The notes beneath the pieces are model-generated. The model made no database searches. It had not been told where the DNA came from and saw nothing but the letters and a program-made list of their open reading frames with translations. 64,000 bases of DNA from Lutjanus erythropterus (lineage: Eukaryota > Chordata > Actinopteri > Lutjaniformes > Lutjanidae): contig CM034613.1 in assembly GCA_020091685.1 (NCBI GenBank), positions 827,345 through 891,344 of the forward strand, written 5' to 3'. Of this stretch, positions 45,715 to 57,000 are shown in pieces (position 1 is the first letter of the stretch; each line of letters starts with the position of its first letter). The translations under genes were made by a program, and so were the position numbers.

Positions 45715-46095
45715 ATTTCTGATTACTTTTATTTCACAATGCCACATGTATTTATTTTACAGGACCCTTATTTCATAATGACACATTTCTTAAATTCCGA
45801 GGACTTTTATTTCACGATGCCACATTAATTTATGTTAGAAGACTTTTATTTTACAATGTCATATTTATCAGACAGGGGACTTTTACAATGCCACAATTAA
45901 AGTTTTATTAAAGTTTTATTTTATTATGCAACATTTATTTATGTCTGGGGACTTATTTTATAATGCCACATTTATTTATTCATTTATTTATTTCAGAGGA
46001 CATTTATTTTACAATGTCATATTTATCAAAGTCAGTGAAATTTTATTTTATAATGTGAAATGTATTTTTTTCATAGTAATATTTATTTGTTTGTG
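45715..46095. repeat. Degenerate minisatellite, about 8 units
   Basis: A unit of roughly 40-60 bp with GGACTTTTATTTTACAATG CCACATTTATTTATGTC as core recurs in tandem with length variation. Confidence 0.75.
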
Positions 46096-46229
46096 AATCT
46101 ATTTATTTACTCATTCCATACAGACGCAGCTAACAGGTAGTAAACACGCCATGGACCCAATATGATTGGATGTTATAAAATTAGCTTATATTGAGCAGGT
46201 TTACAAACCAGTAAGTGAAGTCATCTGTA

Positions 46230-46656
46230 GCTGACAGTGCCGTCAGTGTTGTGGCGTTAAGGTAGGGTTAGCGGGGCTTTTATTTTGAAAAGAGCGACAG
46301 GAAGTTTCTAAGTTGAATTTCCACTTTGCCAAACTTGTTCCTGCGAAATTCCTCAAGTTTAGTTCGTGTCTTTTGTTCGGATGTTCGGAGCTAAAGTGGG
46401 CGAGACTGAGCGATAAGGACACGGAGTTAGTGAGAGTTCAGAGACGGTGAAGGTTGGACAGCCCTGTGGACATTTCTTCAGACTGGTGGAGTTAGAAGAC
46501 AGACAGACAGACAGACAGGGAAGTGAACTCCTGATGGAAATTAAAGGAGGGAGGAGATAACAAGGAGGAGCAGAGGAAGGAGCGGAGCGAACTATGTGGC
46601 AACTTCTTCTCTGACAACAGACACGTTCAGCTGGACTTCAATCTCAAGACTAAGTG
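46230..46656 (+). promoter_or_regulatory. SCHIP1-like promoter region and non-coding exon 1
   Basis: The composition changes to CpG-containing, GC-richer DNA (AAAGTGGGCGAGACTGAGCG, GGAGCGGAGCGAACT) over 46230-46780. A good donor, AAGTG/GTGAGT, closes exon 1 at 46656. No TATA box is visible, as usual for CpG promoters. The start of transcription cannot be fixed from sequence. The segment joins directly to the ATG that opens exon 2 at 48988, giving G at -3 and +4 around the start codon. Confidence 0.6.
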
Positions 46657-46964
46657 GTGAGTGACATTCTGAACCACTAACAACAGTCCGGTGTGATAGA
46701 CGACATGTAGAGACGTTCACGGTCACTCGTCCGAAGGTTTGAAACCCGCTGGCTGTTCTGTGAGTCGAGCAGGGCCGGAGAGAAGATAAAAACAGTGAGG
46801 GCAGAGTCCAGCCCCCCCACCCCCATGGTATCCATAGCTAGAGCCATAGACATAGGCTATGTTGCACATTGTAGCTGATAAAATATTTTTTGGTGTATAG
46901 GCTACATAGTTTTACAGTTAAAGAATGCAAGAAAAAAATGTTGTGACAACTCAACATGTCAAGG

Positions 46965-47430
46965 CAAGGTACTGCAATAGATTTTTGAGTTTTGAAACCG
47001 ACTGAAACTCTTGAGCTTTGATATAACTTGAAAAGTAAAGATTATAGGCTGGCAAAACTTTTTGTTCTTCAGATAAACTTGAATTTTCTTTGAGAAAGTA
47101 AAAAAATATGTATTTCAAAAACTGGTCTCAGTGAACTGTGAACCTGATTTGTTCTTATTTTGGTGTCTGAAAATTAAATGGTGTTAATTGAAAATATTCA
47201 AATTTTAACTGTCCCTTCACTTTCACCTCAGTGGATTTACCAAATGATTTTTTTAAAAACCACTTTTTGGGGTTTCTAAAACTCAAAGATTTAAATTTAT
47301 CCAAAAAAGAAAAGTTAATTGTCAACAGTCATTGGTAAAACTTTTTCAGACTTTTTCAAAACCTGCATTGAGCTTAAAACTCAAAAATCTACTGGAGTGT
47401 ATTGCTTTGAAAGTTTGGGTTTTTACATTG
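46965..47430. repeat. AT-rich repeat, family R copy 2
   Basis: GTCAAGGCAAGGTACTGCAA TAGATTTTTGAGTTTTGAAA resembles 34105 (TTTCAAGGCGTTACTTCAAT AGAGTTTTGGGTTTTGAG); the right part repeats these words in inverted order (ACTCAAAAATCTACTGGAGT near 47379). Confidence 0.6.
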
Positions 47431-48527
47431 TAAACCTATAAAAATGATGAATGAAAATTAAATTGAAAAATAAATATTGACCTGCATGCAGCACCGGAGC
47501 TTCAGGTTGCATACCCCCATGTTAGAGAGAAGGCAGACATCTCTACAGCCAATAACCGATAACACTATAGGTAAGAGGAACAATATGGTTTTGATATTGA
47601 GGTGAACTGTCCCTTTAATAATGTGTTTTCCTTAAACTTTTTTTTATTTGACAAACGTTGACACACACAGTCACACAAAAACTTTTATTAGGTTAAACTG
47701 ACCTTTGTAACAGCAGCCACATTGATATAAACCAGTGTAAACACAGGTGTTATCAATGATACCAATCATGGTCCCATTCCATTTAGTGTAGCAGAGCCTG
47801 TCCAGTGAGCCAACAAACACATGTTTGACCTGGAACTGTGGTTTAGACCACAGTTTCATGTCAGAACAGCTGCTGTGGAAAAGATCTGTGGTTTAAAACT
47901 CCGATTAAAGAAAAGCAAATAATATTTTAAATGTGACCAAACACTCAGGTTTCTGTAACTGAAACTGTCAGTATTCTGTGTTCCAGAAAACTTTCAGTCA
48001 GAACAGAAAAAGTATTGAAGTTTGAGCCTTTATTATGCTGCTGATGCTGTTAGTTTTATTTCACTACGTGGATCAGAATAAGATTACTTGGGAGTACATG
48101 CACATGCAAGGAATCTGCTGTCAGTGTACAAACATAAGAGCTCAGAACAGATGCTGCAAAGCTGAACTCAATCAAGCCACACACCTAAAAACTGATTCTT
48201 ATGAGAAATAAATTTGCAAAGAAATCATACTGGGGTAGCAGCAGTTAAGTCTTTCAACTTCAACTGTATGAAATTGACGGTTATCATAATGTGCATTTGT
48301 AAGGTTATAAACAATTTAAAAAATCAAGTTTCATGTCTGTCAGGTCATATTATTTTGTGAAATTATAATAAAGCATTTGTTCAACCAAAAAAAGATTTCA
48401 TTCTCTAAAGGGTCATTGTAACTAATAATAATAATAATTGTGTTGCACTGTATAATTATCCCATTCCCTTGCAATAGAGTTGTCAAAAATATTGACACTG
48501 AAAATTTCCCAGTATCAGTACTAGGGC

Positions 48528-48826
48528 TAAGTCTTAGTCTAAGACCAAAGACTAAGTTTTTCCTTTAAGAATTTCACAGTTTTCGCTATCATTAATTTGT
48601 TGATTGAAGTCCTGATCGATCAATTGTTTGGTCCATAAAATGTTAGAAAATGTCAATCAGTGTTTCCAAGTCCAAGATGATGTCCTCAGATGTCTTGTTT
48701 TGTCCACAACTCAAAGATAATCAGTTTACTGTCAGAGAGGAGGAAAGAAACCAGAAAATATTCACATTTGAGGAGCTGAAATCAGAGAATTTGGACAATT
48801 TTCTTGTTCTCTTGATTAACTGTAGA
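48528..48826 (+). repeat. GCTGCAACTAA-type MITE, copy 2
   Basis: Contains CAATTGTTTGGTCCATAAAA, CAAGATGATGTCCTCAGATG TCTTGTTTTGTCC and TTTACTGTCAGAGAGGAG in family order. Confidence 0.75.
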
Positions 48827-48987
48827 ATGTGAACTCCACCCAGGTTGCTAAAAGAAACAGATTCCCAGATAAACTGCAGAGGTGCTGTCCTCAGTGTCTC
48901 TAGTGTATGTAGGCTACCAGCTAGTTTTCATCTTCCAACATGTTGTTCCAGAGCTGTGACCTGCGTCCTGCTGCTCCTCCTGCACAG

Positions 48988-49257
48988 ATGGAGGGAGAGA
49001 AGGAGCGACAGAGGCAGCAGCAGCGGGAGGAGAAGGAGAGCAACGAGGCAGAGGACGACAGGAGGAGCGACGACGACGCCGATAACGAAGAGGAGGAGGA
49101 GGAGGAGGATGAAAGTTCTGAGGGCGCGGCGCAGTTGTGGCAGGAAGGCTATGGCGAGGACAATCTAGGCCTTCCCATCATGCACTGGGAGGCGCTGAGT
49201 CTGCGCATCGCTGAGCTGGAGAAGCAAGAGGAGGAGAGGAAGGAGAAGATGGCAAAG
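48988..49257 (+). CDS. schip1-like: SCHIP1-like coding exon 2 (first coding)
   Basis: Ninety codons, from the ATG directly after CTGCACAG to AAAATGGCAAAG, before GTCAGT. It holds the acidic run and the MHWEALSLRIAELEKQ segment, the start of a predicted helix. Confidence 0.85.
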
Positions 49258-50985
49258 GTCAGTCTGGGAGAAGGGAGGATGAGGAGACAGTCAGAGGACA
49301 TGAGCATGTTCCAGACAGCAGGTTCAGTTAAAAGGACAATTCTGCACTTTTCATGTGGATGTGCATTCGGTGTTGTTGGTAAATGTAGGCAAGTGAAGCA
49401 ATAAATTCCTCAGTGCTGTGATACATCAGTTACCCTGCAGAGCAGCTGGATTCACAAGATCACACGAGAATCCATCTTGCCAGGCTTTAAATTAACTGTT
49501 GTGTGGTGCATCCAGTCAGCATCCTAGGAGGGATTACTGGCAGCTTTTCGAAAGTACGTGCCCTTTTCCAAACAGTTTCTAAGACTTCCCAGATGGTTCT
49601 GTGAAATAATCAATCTGGTGTGTCAGGTTAATACATCAGACCGGCACATATGGGTATTTAGCCAAAACATCAGGGTGCTCCACCTTTTGGGGATTAGAAA
49701 ACCAGGATCCCACTGACTATAATTCAGTTTTACGAGTTTTGAAAAACAATTTTAACAAGTTTGATTGAATTCCTGTCGAGTTAAACAAACCTTTGTTTTA
49801 TAGTTTTATGTCTAAAAATTATTACGTGACCTTGCCTGAACCTGAGTGTTTGCACCATCTTCATAACTTAAGGTTAACAAGTCAGCTGTCATGCTTCAGT
49901 CCATTTTTCCTTTAAAACACATCTTCTTAGCATAAAGCTACACTAATTCCAGGTAAACAAAGTACAACAGGCTGCTACGTGACAGTAGGGCTGTAGTCAT
50001 AAAAAGAAAATCTTGGTCGACTGAAAGTTTAGCTTCTCTTCAACCATTCATTTGGTCACTGGGGAAGAAAACTGCACGTTATCTCTAGATGAACTAAATC
50101 AGCCACAGAGCTCTGAGTGACTCTACCTGCTAGCCTGAATGCTGCTGATCAAAGTTGCAGTTTGACCTTTTCATATTCATATTCACACGTAGCTGTCTCG
50201 TTACCTTCAGGACATATTCATAAAGTACATTAACAAACTTGCTGGCTTCTGTATGATAACAAAACATAAACTTTCACAAAAAGCAACAGAAAACTAAAAT
50301 TACTGCCTCACGTCTCCACCAACTAGTCAAGTTGCAGATATATAATATGCAATTAAAACTTAAACTGAAAGTATTTAATAAAATATATGAAGTTTATTTT
50401 TTAGAAAATGAAAGTTTTGTGATTCTAGTGAATAATTTCCACTTTGAAACCTGCTGGCTTCAGTTAGAGACTCAGAGAGAAAATCACAATACACAAACAT
50501 GTAACAATCAGGATAATGTACGGTGAGCAGGTCACTATTGTGAAATAAATCCCAATCCTGACATGAAGTGGGTCTCACTGGACATTATCCCTTACATGTG
50601 TTTAATATGTTGTTCTTTTGATGTTTCATAGGCCCTGCTGCTGGCAGAGAACATGCACTATGTTGAAAATAAAGCTTTGATTGAAGAGGAAAAAAACACA
50701 TTTGGTATTGGTATAAATGAAATTTTTAGTTTTTTTTAATAATGAGTAATGGATTAATTGATTGTTAATGTCACCAGTGATCAATTAAGGAAAGTGCTGA
50801 CACTTTGCAACCCTCCTTCTAAAAGTAACACCAGGGACTGTCCAACCAATAAGAATCTGGTCAGACGAGCATATTGACCAACTGTCCAGGGGGTGTCGCC
50901 CTGCATTACACTTACGTAAAAAAAAAAATGACTGAAGAAAATAGCAGCCACACCAGTGAAAAAGTCCCTCTCTGCTGTGTATGTG

Positions 50986-51028
<43 letters not shown>

Positions 51029-54000
51029 TGTTATCATGTAAAAGCTGCATGGTGTGTTTCAGAGTGGAGCGTCTCTGGAGCGAGGCAGAGCTCCAGTGAG
51101 CTGGATGGAGGACAGAGGGAGGAGAGCAGAGAGCTGGGAGGACGGAGACGACGCCTGCAACAGTCACGTGCTGGCCCTCACCTCCCGGTACACACACACA
51201 CACACACACACACACACGCCTCTCACTTCTTATGAGACTGCTATTACTCATGAGCATGGTGTCATGTGTGTGATGTCAGTGCGGTTTGGTGTGTATCATT
51301 AGAGGTTTGGTCAGTTTAAAAGAGGAAGAAGAACAAGAAAAGCTTTGAGAGATTTGATTTACAAACTCCAGACCAACAGACCTCACAGTCTGTGGATAGT
51401 CCTGGTGTTTCAGACATCTCTGTACCTGTTATTAACATGTATCTGGGGTGAATAGTGGGCAGCTCATACATCGGTTCACACCTGACATTACAGTCCATCT
51501 CCACATGCATCTTTGTGACCACTTGTGATCAGATCTCACTTTCTTCCTCTTTATACAAATAATCATGTAGCTACATCATCTCTGTTTGAAGAACAAATGT
51601 TTTTAATCTGCGGCTAACAGTAGCAGCTAACACTTTAGGAGACTGGGCTTCATGCAAGGACTAGAAAGGCCATACAGCTGCAAAACCTATCACTATAGTT
51701 AAGTTTCATATCGGCTGATATTGATAATTATTTGATCATGTAGGTTGTGACTGACTACATGTTGTCTGCTCCAAAGGGTGGAAGCGGCTGAGGTGAACTA
51801 TTTTAATGATCAATTAATCGATCAATTAATTAGTTTTTTAAGACAAAAAAAGTCAAAATAATCAGATTCTAGCTTCTTTAAATGTGAGTAGTTGTTTTTT
51901 TGGTTTCTGAGGATGCCATCTTGGACTTTGATCCACATTTTCTAACATTTTATGGATCAAACAACTATCGATTAACCAAGAAAATGATCAGCAGATTAAC
52001 TGATAATGAAAATATTTGTTACAGGAAAGACATATGTCTGTGTGCACAACATCACAGTATTTTGACAGGATGAATTCATTGATTAATTTAGAAAATAATC
52101 ATTAGTTGCAGCCCTAAAATTAAGTATGTTTTATTATCACTGGGTGATGTAGAGTTAAATATCATGACATTTTTGAGCAAACACCTCAATATCAATATTA
52201 CAACAGTATTGTAGATATGACTGTTAGTGTTTTCACAAAATAATAATGCTAGGGCTGTAGAATTTTGTGCATTTGAAAAAATCAATCTATCAGAAATAAT
52301 TAAGACGATAAATAAAGTAAGCTTTTTTTCTCAGTTTCATTTTATTCTCTTTCCCCCCTCAAGTTTAAGTTTCCTTATTCAACGAATGACCTGGCCAGAC
52401 AGATCATTTCAAATTAGGTGAAACTACTGCCATTTCTAGACTATTGATTAATTATTGATTAATAAATTTTAAATTGGTTAAATTGTTAATCATCAGTCAT
52501 TAACATCTCTCATTAACATAATGAGATTTTTGGTAAATAATCACCAGTATTGTGGATATAATGACTTAATGATTAAAGGCAAGTAACAGACCAGCTAAAA
52601 TAATCTGATAATAATATAATTCTTTCAGTGACAGTACGACCCTCCAGTAACACGGCATTAACTGCTCTCATTTTCTCCGTTTCTTTGCTCTATAAGGTCC
52701 TTTAATTCCACAGCTGATGCCATTAAAATGACATATTTTCCTTTATGGATCCCTGAAAGCAGAACTTTGAACTCCAAACTCATCAAGTTCTTCTTTTTAC
52801 TCTTTGATGCCATTTTCATGAATGAACGCTACCTGACATATGGAGGAGGAAGCACAGCCTTATATGGTGTTATTAGGATGTGAATTACGCTAATTATATT
52901 TATAATTTGTGCACTATAGGTGGATCATTTACACAGTTATTTGAAGTCACAAACATTTGCAGAATCTGATGTGACATGTTCGTACAAGCCCTTCATATGA
53001 GTAAAAGAAAGAAATTTAAGATGATTGCATGAGATCCAGTGTTTTTTTTTACACAGGGTAAGAATTACTTATCTGAATAACTATGTGATTTATTGATTAG
53101 GCCTCATCATTTCTGTCATTTTTCAAGCACAAATTCAAAACATTTGCAGTTTCCAGCGTCTTAAATGTGAGGTTTTGCTGCTTTTATTTGGCTGCAATTA
53201 AGAGTTTTTGGGTTTTGGATTGTTGGTTAGACAAAAAGACAAAATTTGAAGATGTCACTTTGGGCACTGGTCATGTTTTTTTTAGAAACTAAAGGAGTAA
53301 TCAATTAATTGTGATAATAATCAGCAGATTAATTGTTTGTTGCAGCCCTAACCATCCATTATTCGGAGCATACAGAGCATTGATTTTCTGATGTATTCAC
53401 TTGATCAGCTGTGATAGAACCACCTTCCTATTAAGGTGCTGACTTCAGCAGAATCTTTACATCAAGATGGAGAGATGTTGATGTAGTTATTGAAAACAAC
53501 TAGTTACAACACAGCAGCACTGACTTCACACTCAAACTTCCACTCATCAGGTGCCACAGGCTGTTCAGTACTTCTCCCACCGCTGCTCACAGTCACTCAC
53601 ATTCTCACTTTATGCCTGCATTCTTTCAACAGATGAAATTCTCACAGAGTGAAGCACATAGTCATGTGACTGTCCAGCACAGTGTGGTGTCCTGTTGTGT
53701 AGTGTTGTGTAGTGCTGTGTAGTGTTGTGGGCCATCTAGTGTTTGTTGAGAGAGCAACCACTGAACACAATCAAGGGAAACAGTTCAGCACTTTAAAAAT
53801 GTATTTTGATACCTGTTTAAAAATGTAGTCAGTAACCTAATCCAAGTTACACAAGAAAGTAATGTAACTTGATTACTTTCTCTTATCTATCTATCTTTGG
53901 ATTACTTCATTATAAACTAACGATTATTTTCTACATTGATCAATCGGTTGATTATTTTCTCAATTAGTTGAGTAGTTGTTTGATCCATGAAATGTCTTAA

Positions 54001-57000
54001 AATGGTGAAAAATGTTGATTAAAGCTCAAAATGACATCCTCAAATGTCTTGTTTTGTCCACAGCTCAGAGATATTCAGTTTACTGTCAGAGAGGAGTAAA
54101 GAAACCACAAAATTCACATTTAAGAAGCTGAAATCAGACTTCTGCCTTTTTTAAATAGAAAAACGACTCAAAACGATTAATCAATCATCAAAATAAATGC
54201 AGATTAACTTAATAGTTGACTAATAATAGATTAATCCAGTCAGATGTCTTCACCTGCCCAACATCTGTTTCACCTGCAGCTGTTTATCAAAGTCATATTA
54301 GTTGTATTTCTGTTGGCTTTGGGCACATCTGACCTCCACCATCTGTCACATGTGTTCCTGAACGAGCATCGGTGTAAATCCAGCGCGTGAAGTGTGTGTC
54401 TGACTGTCGTGTGTCCTCCAGCCTGCAGACGCAGATGAACCTTCAGCTCTGCTTCATCAACAACAGTGAAAGTGAGGAGGAGGAGGAGGAGAAGGAGGGA
54501 GAGAACAGCAAGAAGGAGAGCAGCAACACACGAGTAAGTACCCCGAAACACAACACCGTCCTGACAATACAATGCAATATACTTGACATGGAAATTATCT
54601 CTAAGCAAAGAGATTTTCCTGCTGGTCATGTCAGGTATTGCAGCCTGTCGTGACCTTTGCATCGGCTTTATGAACAATGTGACAAGAATTACCAATTAAG
54701 GGTGCGACAAATGAATAACGATACACTCTCAAGCCTTGTGTTTGTCTTTGTTTGTGACCACACTGCTTAGTCCACTGAATAATCCATGTTGCCTCTTTCA
54801 AACACTTCACTTTTCTCTTTTGGTCCAGGGAATTTTAGGAATTTTAAGTCAACTCAAACTTCAAAAGTTTTTCCAACCTATAATCTTTCATAGATTTCAT
54901 AAGTTACTTTTCTTCTTTTTTCTTAACCTTGAATCTTTGAGTTTTAGAAACCCTAAGAAATCTGTATTTCAAAAACTGTTCACCTGATTTATCATTATTT
55001 TGGAGCTTGAAAATCAGACAGTTGCAGTTGAAAATATCAAATTATTAACATTATTCACTTGCACTTTAACAAGTTTACTCAAGCTCAAGGATTCAAGTTT
55101 ATCTAAGAACAAAAGTAAAAAAAAAAAATCAATACATGAATAAACATGACGTAAAAAGAGATTAAATTCATGGGTAAAAGTAAATACTTAATAGGTGAAA
55201 ATGTAAAAATTGTTCAGTGGTCACTGGTTTTGATTTTGTTTCAGTGTTTCACCTTTTCACTAAATGTTTTCAGATTAGTTTAGTGCATTTTTTTTGTTTG
55301 TTTGTTTTTGTGTAACTTTGCAGTTGCCATTTGCTGATCCTCTGGCCGTTTTTCTGTTCTGTTTTTTTTTTTTTTTTGTGACAAATGGACGAAAAACTGC
55401 TGGGGCGAGATTGTTCACAGATTTAAAAATCAATATGATAAAACTCAAAACTGAGCAACTTGTACTTTTTCAAGACAAAAGATTATAGTTCAAAAGTTTT
55501 CAAAACTTAAGAATTTGAGTTTGATTCAAAACTCAGATTTAGTGAAGACAGATGGCTTGAAATTATGAGTTTTCTCAGTTTTGTTTTTTTACAGTATTTT
55601 TACAATGCTGGAACCCTCACTGAAGTTTTTTATGCTCAGTATCTTCTATGAATCGAACTTAACCACACCATCAGAAACGATCCCAAGACTAAGTTCAAGT
55701 ACAAATCTAAGAACAGTTCTATAAATGGTTCTATTAGCTGAGCTGTTATCTCAAACGCCTCTTGTTGTCTCATGTGTTTCTTCTTCACTGTGTTCTCTGT
55801 CCCCAATGATGAAGAGAGGGACTGTCCAGGTCCAGAAGAGTCCTCAGCCTCCCGCCAAGCCAGACAAACCAAAGTCCAGAGGCTTCAGGAACACTCTGAG
55901 GAACCTGCGAGACAGACTGAGGACAGACCACAAGACTCTGGTGAGACCTCTACATCTGATCCTGCTGCAGTGTGTTTGACTCCCAGATACATTTAATCAC
56001 TCCTCTCCTCTCCTCTCCTCTCCTCTCCTCTCCTCTCCTCTCAGACTGCAGCCTGTAGTGATGCTGTGGTTCAGAGGAGACATTTGGAGCGCAGCGACTT
56101 ACAGAAGTTCAGTATTAAGGACCTGAAAGCTCTGTCCACGTCTCTCAGCAAAACCATACAAGGTACTCACACACACACGCAGCAACTACACTGTATGAGA
56201 GTACAATGTTCTTAAATCCTCATGCTGATTGAAGGTCAGGTTTAGTTTTTTATACCACAAAACACTGCTGGAGTTTCACAGGAAAACAGTGTTGTAGAAT
56301 CTCCCAAACAATGGAAGTGAATGATGACCAGTTTACAAATGTAAAAAAAAAAAACTGGGGAAAAAACATATCATGTCTCCATACTGCTCATCTGGTGTAA
56401 TCCAAGTTTCCTAAAATCTCAACATGCCATTTGGACACCGTCACAACACACACACTCACTTCAGACGGTGTGCATGTGCACATGATCATAGCTCCAAGCT
56501 AAGGATCTACAGTGAAGATTCAGGATAAAAAAACATGGTGGAAATTTTTAAAGTCAACTTGGCATGTCAGGGCTTTAGGAGACTTGGATTACACCAGACG
56601 AGCAGTATGGAGCCATTTAATGTTTTTCTGTTTTTTTGTTTTTTTGTTTTTTTACAGTTGAAAACTGGTCACCATTCACTTCCATTGTTTGAGAGATTCT
56701 GCAACACTGTTTTCCTGTGAAACTCCAGCAGTGTTTGTTGGACAGGACCTTCAATCAGCATGACAGCGAGTAGATAATGACTGAATTTACATTTTTGGGT
56801 GAACCGTCCCTTTAAGGCCAAAATACAGTGAAGGTGTCTGACGCTTGCATTTTGAAGTACACTGCAAAGTAAAATATCTTTCTCAGTGACAAACAGACAG
56901 ACGATCATGAAACATTTCTGTGCTGCATTGTTGTAAGTCATGATGAACTGAACTGTCCAGACACACTGTCCCTCTTCATGTCCTCGGTGTGTGTCTGCGT

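Larger units (their letters stand above)
46657..48987 (+). other. SCHIP1-like intron 1
   Basis: AT-rich intron holding a copy of repeat family R (46965-47430) and a MITE copy (48528-48826). No other exon was recognised. Confidence 0.55.
51218..54421 (+). other. SCHIP1-like intron 3
   Basis: A long intron with at least four MITE copies (51800, 52130, 53095, 53918) and a short GTGTAGTGTT tandem at about 53690-53730. Confidence 0.55.
54534..55814 (+). other. SCHIP1-like intron 4
   Basis: AT-rich with two family R repeat copies (54830-55120 and 55395-55610) and a T16-type run at 55362-55376. Confidence 0.55.

Noticed and set aside
55817..55941. Alternative frame of SCHIP1-like exon 5 using the AG two bases downstream
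   Set aside because: It is open within the exon, but the end phase would not join exon 6 in its coiled-coil frame.
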